From assembly GCA_028583405.1 (NCBI GenBank), contig CM053256.1, positions 14,559,087 to 14,623,086 of the forward strand: 64,000 nt of DNA, read 5' to 3'. This DNA comes from Pogonophryne albipinna (lineage: Eukaryota > Chordata > Actinopteri > Perciformes > Artedidraconidae). The position numbers and the translations under genes were made by a program. How positions within the stretch are numbered: position 1 is the first letter of the stretch; every line of letters begins with the position of its first letter. Below the pieces are notes generated by a model, which saw only the letters and a list, made by a program, of their open reading frames with translations, did no database searches and was not told where the DNA came from. Below, piece by piece: positions 54,843 through 64,000 of this stretch.

Positions 54843-56576
54843 CACTGCCAGGAGGAGTGACCGAAGATAAGTGACGCACAGGCGGCGCAAGGCGACGTGG
54901 AAGCGCGTCTCCACGGATAAACCGAGCCATCAGTCAGTGAACGCAACACCCCTCATTTGTGCGTTGAGCGTGGCGTTTGGGTACGGTCATTTATAAGGGA
55001 TAAAGGAGGACTTTTGCAAGGTCTCAGTCTCTTAAGTTTCTACGATTACAATAATGTTGTTTTTATTCATTTTCATTCTGTAAATTGTATATTTTATTTT
55101 TAAGACTTTCTAGGTAGTCCGTGTACCTTTGTTTCAATGTTTTACTTTCTTAAACCAGTAAACGGAAAAGCCACTGCAATCTTTTTTATATACAACCACA
55201 ATTATGACGATAAATGCGTCAAAAATTAAACTAAATATAAAATAATAAAAGTGATAGGAAAGTTTGAAAATATAAATAAAGGTTTTATTAGGCACGTGTA
55301 CACCTGATTCTATGATAATGTTTTTTGAAGTTATGTGGATCAACTGAGATTATTCCATCAGGGAGCTTAAACATAAAGAGGCTGTGCTCATGTGTTATTT
55401 AAATCAGGATTATGTTGGTATCCATTTATCAAACATTTACAGACTGATAGATTTTCAGATCTGTCCCTTCAGTGCTATTCGGCACCCCAACTGCCAGACT
55501 CAGCTGTGTGCTTTATCAATGTATCCTCCACTACCCCCAAAACTGGGTCACCTCATTACTGTACTGTATATGGGGCAGGAGATGCCCCCCTAACTACTCA
55601 TGCTTGTGATGTACTGTCCTCATATTTGTTTCACAGTAGTCAGCAGTAAAGCAGACGCTGATGAATGAGCAGGATATAAGAGAGTTCATACCGTAAACTC
55701 ACCAGCAGTGTATCTTCCCAGCCTAGTTAGTGATGTGTCAGTACTGCCTGTATCTTATGTGCAATTGTTATGACACTAAAAGGACAAACAATTAATCATT
55801 AATGTTTTAAGAATGAAAGTAAGAGAATGCAGACAAGGTGTTCAATACTTTTATTGTTGACTTTGTTTGCAACAAAGATAATTATAAGATTCCTCCAAGA
55901 AGAACAGAAGATCTCAAATGAATGAGCAAAGTAAAACACATGGAAGCTTAGTGTTGCATGATGTAGAGGACCTATTACTTAAAGTTACCCTTTTGAGGGG
56001 GACCCAATGGGCTGTTCTCTGAGCAACAGTTGGGATGGCTTAGTGTCCTTTTTTGCTCACAACTATGGTAAGAGAAGCCTCATGCAAGCAGGACTGAACA
56101 CCTGGCTGCAGCAGAGGACTAGCGCTAGAGCCACGCAGCTAGTAGGCAGGAACCCTATAGCCACCAAACATGTAGCGCCCTGTTACCATATAGCAAAAAT
56201 TAGCATCCGTGCCCCTCTTATACCCAACAGAAGTTTCACAGCAACATTTCATGCCAAATGACATAAGCAATCAATGGGGCTTGATTTATAACATAAAAAC
56301 TGCATTAGAACGTTTTTCTTTTTTTTACAAATGTTCTTCTGTTGATATGTTGTTGATCTGGTCAACAAACTATTGTAGTAAAACATCTCAACTAAAAAGG
56401 AGAACAGTATGCCAACATGATGTTTCAATGAAACAAAGACAACAGACATTAATCCTTGGCCATTGAAGTGACGACCTTTGGCAGAAGAAAACACTTGTTT
56501 TTTCTGACAGTTATAAACGTAACACAGCTTTTAAATACATTTCTTGGGAGCAACAATACAACTTGGAGAGAGACAA
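54843..56576. other. tmem222 5' flank and wdtc1 3' flank
   Basis: Holds the tmem222 promoter (no TATA seen) and AT-rich intergenic DNA. No gene, RNA or clear transposon was recognised. Confidence 0.5.
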
Positions 56577-56582
56577 TTTATT
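56577..56582 (-). terminator. Candidate wdtc1 polyadenylation signal
   Basis: AATAAA on the minus strand, about 550 bp beyond the wdtc1 stop codon. Confidence 0.45.
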
Positions 56583-57128
56583 CTTGGCTTCCTGTGATCA
56601 CAACTCCAACAAAAAATATGACCAAGTCGTGTTGGGTGTGCAGCCTTTCTGAGACGAGCGGGCACACGGGAGGTGCAACAAAGCACCGTCTTCTGGTCTG
56701 TGATCTGATCCTCCGGGAGGACACTGCGACTGTGCAGCCACACTGACCTGAAAATAGGTCGTCTGAGGGCCTTCTGCGTGTTGAGTGTCTCTTCAACATA
56801 AACCTGAGGAGGGATAAGTGCTGAACTCCCTCGTCTTTGTGACAAACTGGGGAGTGTGGTGGAAGGTGCTCTCCTCAAAGGTGTCCCCCTGAGGTTGGTG
56901 CTTTGAAGGGGGCGAGATGTTTGTCTTCTCCACCCTCCATGAATTCCTCTCCCCAAAGTGGTCTCCACCAGTCCTCTCTTTAGAAAGGGGAGGGTGATGC
57001 ATAGTGCAGAGATGTGACATGACATTCAATCAATGTTTCTGTCAGATTGGTTGGGGGGGAAGATTCAAACAGGAGCTGGGAGAGCGCTTTGCTTCCTACA
57101 TCCATTCTCTAGAATGGCTGAGATTTGT

Positions 57129-60100
57129 TTAGCTTGGCCGACACTGAACTTGTCCGTCAGAGCTGTCTTCATCATCGGAGCCATCCGGACCGACGCCACG
57201 CAGGCCTGTGATGCGATAGCCCATGTTGAGCAGCATGACCTCCAGCGGGTCAGCGTTCATGCGCCGCTGATTCGCCTGAGCAGCACTCTCCATGTCCTCC
57301 ACCACCCGCCCGTTCTCAGTCTCTGTCTGTATTATGAAAGGGGAGGAGAAAGGGATACAGAATGAGTGATAAAGGGTTAAAGCTGGGATAGGCAGTATGT
57401 TTGGCGTCATTAGGCAAACAGTACATATTAACTTTACAGCATATTGTAGTTCAAATTGCCTGTGAGAAAAACTAGAGTGTGACACCTCCATTTGGCTCTG
57501 AATTCAGGAATACAGAGCCAAAAGAAAATCTAGACTGTGATTGTGGACAATGACCAATCACAGTTTATCTGAGAGTGGTAGTTCCTATTGGTTGTACTAC
57601 TACTGCGGATAGCTATACTGAATCTTCTAACAGCAAAATATCCTGTAGGAAATTGCCATGTATTTTCAAATTCTGGCTCAAAATCAATGATTTTGGAATG
57701 ATGTAATGAAACAAAAATAAAGAAAAATAACAAATGTAGGAATATATATAAATACGCCAACATTTCTGTATTTTACCTCAGCTCTTGGGCTCCATAATCG
57801 AACCACAGGGTCGATACCGCTCGTGGCCAGGAAGCAGTAGCTGGGGTGGGGCTGCAGGCAGTTCACTATGGACTCATCCCCCTGCAGGATCCTCACCAGG
57901 TTAGTAGTCTCCTTTTCCCAGATAAAGAAGGAGCCGTCGTCTGAGCCGCTGACAATGTACTGGCCTTTGCTGTAGAGAAAAGGAAACCACTCAGACCAAC
58001 CAGCAGTGCCATGTCGTACTTAAAAGCAATCACAACATTGCATAGTAGATACAGTACTAGAGCATTTATTTCTGAATGAAAGCTACTTTTCATTGTAGAT
58101 TTTTGCTCTACTGATTCTCCGCTGCAGATTTACTGATCTCCATCTCGAGCTGTGACCGCCCTCTAGTGCAGGGGTTCCCAAACTTTTCAGCCCGCGACCC
58201 CCAAAATAACTGTGCCAGAGACTGGTGACCCCCCGCCACGTGAATTGTCAACGGGGGGTTGGCCAGTCCGCCCCTGAAAAATGTCTATGCACACGTTATT
58301 ATTAATAATAGTAATACAAATAACAGTGTTTCCCATACATCGACATACAAACCTCACAGATCCTCAACTCCGGTGTGTCTCACTCATTAAGGCGAGACAC
58401 GGCAGGCAAAAACATCGTTTTTCATGCACTGGTCAATTTTGATATGTTGTGCTATTTTGATTCCATAACATGTTTTCTTTCAGGCTTTTGGAAGGAAAAT
58501 GTACAAAATACACATTTAGGTGTTTATTTTACTTTAGTTTGTCTATTTGCGTCTCCCCTCTCCTAAATTCACCAAAAGTTAGCATTCTAACGTAACATAA
58601 AGTACCGCGGCTGCTGTTTGCACCATGTAATCAGAGGTATCGTTTGAAAGCTCCGTCTCTCCTGCACAATCTCATCGGATCCAAATATGGTCATTTCCTT
58701 TGTATCAGCAACCAATCGTGAAAGTACAAAGGGGTCTTAAACCAAAAAACAAAATCTCATTGGCTGGTGTCAATTTCTGACAACGTGATTCGTTCAGATG
58801 CATCACGTGGTGTGCTCAAACACTTCTTGGTTTAGCTTTCGCTGGAAATTTAAATCTCAAAATGGCAAAAGAACAGCGAAAAAAACTTTCAGAGAGAAAA
58901 CGACAACAATTGTCACTTGCACGAAGCAATGTTAGACAAAAACCAAATGATCCCGAACACGAAATACCTTCACGGAGTGTGTCGAGGCGCAAGCTGTCAT
59001 CCAAAGAACAGGAGGGTTTAGGTAGCGCCTCCCAGCAATCTTTAAAGGTCCCATGTCATGCTTTGTCATTACCCGTCCCCTTGTGTGTTATGAAGGTTTT
59101 TATGCATGTAAATGGTCTGCAGAGTCAAACACCCTCAAAGTACACCCTGTAGCGAATAAAACTCTAACACAGAAAAGACCTGTCTATGCTGCCCCAGAAC
59201 GCCTCGTTGGAGATTTCTCTTTTTCCCATTTGTTTCTTCGGAACCAAAATGGACCAATCCGCGGAGCACCTCACACACCAGGAGGGGTGGGGACCTTTAG
59301 CGTACATTTTCAACTAACAGGGAGTCCCATTAGGCGTGTTCACACCGCAGAACTTTTCCCACTTTAGTTCTGATATAGTTCCGAAATGTTGCGTTCACAC
59401 CAAAAAAGAGCCGGAACTAAAATGAGTTCATGAGAACCTTTTTACCCCCTTTTCCATCCCTGCTATAGAGCAGGTACTTTCGTGGGAGAAAAAAGTTCCT
59501 ATGTCTGATTGGCTGGGCGGAATGCAAACCACGCCCCGTAAAGCTCCAAAAAAGTTTTGTGAAGCCGTCGTTTTATTATCCTCGCATTAGCATTATTAGC
59601 ATTAGCATTAGCCCAGCGCAGAAACGCAGAGAGACTAACTTATGGCAACACAAAAGAAAACATGATAAAAAAGAGATATCCAAAATCCCTTGTGTAAAAA
59701 CTTTAGACTACAAAATGAAACAAGAATTTCGAAACCTGGCTTTATCCAATGTTCAGAATTGTGTTCCTGAAATGTATTTTAAAATGTGCATATTTAACCC
59801 CTACAAATGTGCATATTTAACCCCTACAAATAGAATCAAATGATGTGGGAAAACACTGGATAATAATAATATTAAAAATTAATAATAATTTTAATTTTGA
59901 ATCATCTCACAACCCCCCCTCGGGGTCTCGCAACCCCCACTTTGGGAACCCCTGCTCTAGTGGACCTCAGCAGACTGGGTGGAGATCTACTGACCTTCCA
60001 AAGAAGTTGGCCTCTTTGATATCAGTGGTGGTGTTGCAGTGGCCGCAGTATCTGTGCTTGTAGTCAAAGCTGCGCTCTCTCAGCACCAACTCGTCTTCAG

Positions 60101-63100
60101 GGATGGACTCTTTCCGACTGAATGAGTGGAATCGAATGGAGCTGTTGGCCTTCTTATCTTCAGCTGGTGAGGGTAAGAAAAGTTATACTTGTTAGGGAGG
60201 CTGTGGCGTAGTGGACTAGTACGTTGGTGTTCGGATCAGGGGAGCACAGGTTCAAACCCCACTGAAGTCAGCATGTCGTTGTGTCCCTCGCAAGACACTT
60301 CACCCCAAATTGTTCCTGTGGAGATTGTCCACAGTATTGAATGTATGTTAGTCGCTTTGGATAAAAGCGTCTAACAAGTAACATGTAATGTAATGTTAAC
60401 ACGGAGTCATTCAGATACACTTACAAACAAAGGCTGTCTGTTGCACATAGATTCACACAAGCAGCACCAGTGTCCAGGGGTTTTCCTAGAAAACTATTGT
60501 GTGAGGGCGCTTATGCCAAAATTACGGTCCTGCCCACTTTCCGGCAAAAATAATACATTAGAGCGAAGCGGAAAATAATAGTTTCTTCATGTCTTAAAGC
60601 TGCTAAGTCAGTCAAAGTCAATCTTTCAGTTTGTGTGTACAGACAGAGAGATCGAAATACCGTTTCCCATAATCCCGAATATAATAATACAAATATATTG
60701 CACCTCAAACAACAAATAAATCAAGACGATTTTCATATATTATTAGCAATTAAAACGTTTTAGACGAATATAAATATTGTTATCTGGCATGACTTTAACA
60801 TTTTACTCGGAGAATCTGCATTTTGGTATGAGGGCGCACGTCGAAAGTAAGAGGGCGATTGGGAATTACCTAAAGGCAGTGTTAATTTCCAAATCAAACT
60901 GGGTACAGGATTTGGTTGACTAAATGAGGGTTATTTATTGCAAATCAGCAGAGTATCAGTTCTGTCTTTCCTACCTGTTTCTGTCTTGGTGAAGAGAGCA
61001 GCCTTGATATCTTTATCCAAGGAATCACAAGCACTACTGTGGGCCTGATCTGGAAATTTCCCTTTGAAATCATCCAGACACTCCATAGCTTCAGACACGT
61101 ACTTCAGCTCAAACAGACAGCGTGCCAGCCTGAAATGAGCCTTTAGGTGAGTGGGGTTCAGAGACAGAGCCTTCAGGCAGTCCTTGAGGGCATCATAATG
61201 GTCTCCGTCCCTGTTACATGTAAACAAACACTTGATTATAGATTTTAATATCGTTCAGTAAAAGAACATCATCCATTGTGCAGTGATAAAGTGAGGCTTA
61301 CCACTTGCGTTTCATGTATGCTGATGCCCGGTTCCCGTACAGCATGGCGTTGCAGCTGGCCTGATGAATGCCTAAACTGTACAGCTGGATGGCCTGCGTC
61401 CACTGCTGCCGTGCAAATGCATCATTAGCTTGTTGCTTTATCTTTTCCAAGTAAGCAGGGAGCTCAGTAGAACTGAAACAAAGTGAGCAGAGGAAATATA
61501 ACGTAAAGTGCATGCAGGACCAAACTTTTAAACAGTCAATCTCATTAGAAAAACAATCAATGGCAGGGTGGGAAGACAAACCTAGAGCCCGGCGTGCTTC
61601 CGGAAAATAGAATATGGCTGGTTGGCAAGACAATTCCATTGGAGACGCCATTGGTTGTCTTTCCATTCTGTACATCTCCTGGAAAACAACAAAAGTTTCA
61701 GAAACCATCAAGACAACTAGAGATATCGTACTCGATTTGCCTTTATGGGGCACCTTTGTTGATATATATTTCACAGTCCTACCTGTTGATGACTGGCACT
61801 TCTTTGGAATCAAGAAGGTGTATGGCCTCTGTTTAAATGTCAAGTCAAACAGATACACCTAGAAGGACCAAGCAAAAGCACATGTTTAAACACTGAACCA
61901 GAGATTATTCACCACTCCTTGTTTGTTTTTTGTTTTTTAAAGTACCTGTTCACCACCCATGTTAACCAGTAGCTCAGTGCCATCAGGACTGAAGGTGACA
62001 TAGGTGGCCACCAAGACTCTCAGGCGATTGTTGTAGTCTGGGAGTTTCACTGGCAAGTGACCTGAAGCATTTAAACAGAATGTTATGTTATTTAACCACT
62101 TCCTCCACAAACACATTTAACCAGCACATTTCCTGATGACTAAACTATATATTTAGAATAATAATGTACCCATTTAATACTATTTATAACAGACAATTCA
62201 TCCTTATATTCACCTGCAACGTAATACTGCCCAGCTCCGTCTGGGATGGGTTTCTCACTGAATGTGTGCACAGCTGCTGATGTGTGATTCATAGATTTCC
62301 TGTTAAAAAAATACTTCTTTAAAACACAGTTGTGGATATTTATTTTAGAGCTTGAATGGTGAATGCACTGTAATAACGAGCTGATCGACAGATAAATCAT
62401 CCAAACGTATTTTGAAAGTGGATAAACCTGAAGAGCTTGTTCATAAGAAATGTTAGAAAATGCTGTTTTCAGTCAAATAAGGAGAGTTCCTGCTTTTCGG
62501 TTTTACGTCACATTAAACCGAATTTCTGTGGGTTCTGGACTTACAAAACCAACATTTCAAGACATCATCTGGGACATTTTTCCCTATTTTGTGACATTTC
62601 TTAAAAACAGTTATTCTATTAATCTAGAGATAAAAGGGCAGAATAACCAATAATATTAATAGGCTTAAGAAGTAACACTGTTATTGAATTATTACCATAG
62701 AATAACATCAGAAACTAAACCAACCTGTAGTTGTTAATCATCCTGATGTCATAAAGGCGAACAAAAGGCCCATTGGCGCCCACTGCCATGTAGTTGTTGT
62801 CCCGTGGGTTGACTGCGAGACACTTGGCCTCGACTAGCTGACCACAGAACTCTGTGAGGTCAATCAGCACCTCCGAGCGCTTACTGTTCTCCCTCAAGTC
62901 GTACTGCCTGTGGAGACGAAGAAGAATGTAAACACATTACCTGGAGCAAAATTAGAGGTAGGGTGTGTTTTAATTTAAATGTAAATGTAATCCTAACCTG
63001 ATGATGCCATCCTCCGCAGCGCTCCAGAAGGTGTTGGGCCACATGGGGGCTGTGGCGATGCGTTTGACTCTGTTGGTGTGATCAGAAAACATATGGATGG

Positions 63101-63884
63101 TCTCCTTCACAGACAGGTCATGCACATGGACCTTTGTGTCGGCTGCGCCTGTTATCAAGATCCTGTCCCCGGAGTGAGGGAGGAACTGTATGGACACACA
63201 AAACAGCAGAATTAATTGATATGTACTGACATGATGTTTCGATCCATATATTGCCATTAACCACAGATTAAATAGACAGTTTACCCAAAAATTAAAAGTA
63301 CATATTGAACCACAACTGTCCCTTTTAAGGCATTACTACTAGGTTTTTCAAACAGAGTACTAATCCATTGATTTTATAATGTCTATGCTTTGGATCATAG
63401 ACTCATTAAAGGCTTTAAACACCACATCATTTTACACTGGCACATTTCTGTACAGTGTTTTAACGTATCCACTTCAGTCATAAGGCTACAGTGGTATGCC
63501 CCTGGCAATTTTTCTGTGGGGAATCAGCAATAAAACAGTTTGTGTTGTACACTACATTGTTTTAAATCAAACAACAAGCTACTTATTAAAGAGCCAACAG
63601 TGCCACCTATTGTAAGGAAAATTGAACTTGTATCACAGAGTTATCATCATCACATTACGACTAGATTATCAGTATCTATGTGAATGCAACTAAAGTAATC
63701 TACAACTGTATAACAGTAGCCTAATTTCCCTCCTGACATTCAAGGCACCCACTTTACATTAGTAATTCTTACCTTTACAGAGAAAATATTTGCTGCATGA
63801 CCTGTGTGCATGGTGGTAAGCTTCTTGTGTTTGAATGGATCCCAGATGATGGCATGTTGATCATCCGAGCCCGAGGCCAGTAAA
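57129..63884 (-). CDS. wdtc1: WD and tetratricopeptide repeats protein 1, 5' end outside window
   Basis: WDTC1 (adipose/ADP) is a substrate receptor of CUL4-DDB1 ubiquitin ligase that restrains adipogenesis. Twelve coding exons lie in the window: 63773-63884, 62998-63185, 62725-62907, 62214-62299, 61946-62061, 61783-61858, 61582-61678, 61302-61472, 60975-61210, 59995-60163, 57777-57969, 57129-57326. They give 1825 bp, about 607 residues of roughly 675; the N-terminus is beyond 64000. WD repeats appear first (Ser-Gly-Ser-Asp-Asp, Ile-Trp-Asp, Gly-Ala-Ala-Asp-Thr-Lys-Val-His-Val-His-Asp). A TPR segment follows (Lys-Gln-Gln-Ala-Asn-Asp-Ala-Phe to Asp-Cys-Leu-Lys-Ala). Last is a WD pair (Ser-Gly-Ser-Asp-Asp-Gly-Ser-Phe-Phe-Ile-Trp). 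The C-terminus Gly-Gln-Val-Gln-Cys-Arg-Pro-Ser is identical to human. The intron between 57969 and 59995 carries a hAT insertion. Confidence 0.96.
58862..59044 (+). CDS. Unrecognised basic ORF fragment inside the hAT element
   Basis: An ATG in good context (CTCAAAATGG) opens 61 codons very rich in Lys, Arg, Gln and Ser. The opening residues are Met-Ala-Lys-Glu-Gln-Arg-Lys-Lys-Leu-Ser-Glu-Arg-Lys-Arg. The natural frame is cut by the TTAA insertion at 59042; downstream codons are repeat-derived. I do not recognise the family. It might be the N-terminus of an element-encoded protein or a captured exon. Confidence 0.3.
59042..59290. mobile_element. TTAA-flanked element fragment nested in the hAT copy
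   Basis: Starts TTAAAGGTCCCATGTCATG and matches 51060-51210 from about 59147 to 59265. At the place where the other copy carries (CA)168, this copy has only CACCTCACACACC. The far terminus was not found, so the 3' part is lost or replaced. Confidence 0.7.
59783..59829. repeat. 23-bp tandem duplication
   Basis: A unit containing GTGCATATTTAACCCCTAC occurs twice head to tail within the hAT element. Confidence 0.85.
60195..60395 (+). mobile_element. Full-length tRNA-derived SINE in a wdtc1 intron
   Basis: The head carries an RNA polymerase III A box (TGGCGTAGTGG, 60204-60214) and B box (GGTTCAAACCCC, 60249-60260). The tail contains GTCGCTTTGGATAAAAGCG and ends in ATGTAATGTAATG repeats, typical of teleost SINEs mobilised by L2-like LINEs. 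It is in the opposite orientation to the host gene. The 60-codon ORF across it is meaningless. Confidence 0.85.
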
Positions 63885-64000
63885 CTGAAAACAAAAAACA
63901 ATCACCGGTACAAGTCAAGCAATATTTGTTGAGGCTCGTAACTACTTATGCCTTTTATGATCTGTGAAGTGTTAAGATGAGCCATAGAGGGGTCCTCTTC
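63885..64000. other. wdtc1 intron reaching the window edge
   Basis: No coding sequence is seen between the 63884 acceptor and the right edge. The missing N-terminal wdtc1 exons lie beyond it. Confidence 0.6.

Larger units (their letters stand above)
58169..59954. mobile_element. hAT element with perfect target duplication in a wdtc1 intron
   Basis: A 1786-bp insertion with ends CAGGGGTTCCCAAA (58169) and TTTGGGAACCCCTG (ending 59954). It is flanked by CTCTAGTG on both sides (58161-58168 and 59955-59962). The ends are the classical Charlie-type hAT termini. Inside are a 61-codon ORF fragment (58862) and a TTAA-type insert from 59042. A further repeat segment at about 59330-59540 has a GTGTTCACACCGCAGAACTT-like composition. 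No transposase domain is visible. Confidence 0.92.

Noticed and set aside
60189..60374. A tRNA gene or small protein at this position
   Set aside because: The A and B boxes belong to a SINE head; the sequence continues into a SINE tail and does not fold as a complete tRNA by inspection.

Overview
The window is vertebrate nuclear DNA, almost certainly from a teleost fish and probably a spiny-rayed one. It carries fish orthologues of a known vertebrate gene block, split into many GT-AG exons. Between and inside the genes lie repeats typical of fish genomes: hAT elements with 8-bp target duplications, TTAA-flanked elements, a tRNA-derived SINE, Ty3/gypsy debris and a very long CA microsatellite. 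I saw no operons, CRISPR arrays or phage-like regions.

Layout, left to right. 1-2266: broken gypsy retrotransposon pieces in opposite orientations, then the end of a TTAA-flanked repeat. 2906-19117 (minus): arid1a, the ARID subunit of the BAF (SWI/SNF) remodeller. All 20 coding exons can be placed and their summed length (7011 bp) is a whole number of codons. 22166-25581 (minus): gpn2, a GPN-loop GTPase. 26930-29357 (minus): gpatch3. 34868-35756 (plus): nr0b2 (SHP), an orphan nuclear receptor without a DNA-binding domain. 39244-42071 (minus): kdf1. 43131-45385: a nest of mobile elements. 46688-48555 (minus): a leucine-rich-repeat membrane protein of the trophoblast glycoprotein (5T4) type. 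49898-54842 (minus): tmem222, whose introns hold two TTAA-flanked elements and (CA)168. 57129 to beyond the right edge (minus): wdtc1, lacking only its N-terminal exons.

The order arid1a-gpn2-gpatch3-nr0b2-kdf1-tmem222-wdtc1 follows human 1p36.11 as I recall it. Several human neighbours (PIGV, ZDHHC18, SFN, NUDC, TRNP1, SLC9A1) were not seen, and a TPBG-like gene sits between kdf1 and tmem222. The genes do not form one pathway; the block is a conserved neighbourhood. Functions covered are chromatin remodelling (arid1a), RNA polymerase II assembly (gpn2, from family knowledge), nucleic-acid-linked innate signalling (gpatch3), bile-acid and lipid transcriptional repression (nr0b2), epidermal differentiation (kdf1), cell-surface signalling (TPBG-like), an uncharacterised membrane protein (tmem222) and a CUL4-DDB1 substrate receptor linked to adiposity (wdtc1).

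I found no convincing new biological system. The most unusual features are nested transposons with readable target duplications, a 168-unit CA tract grown inside a transposon copy, a nine-unit tetrapeptide expansion inside arid1a, and an exact 30-bp copy of arid1a exon sequence in the adjoining intron.
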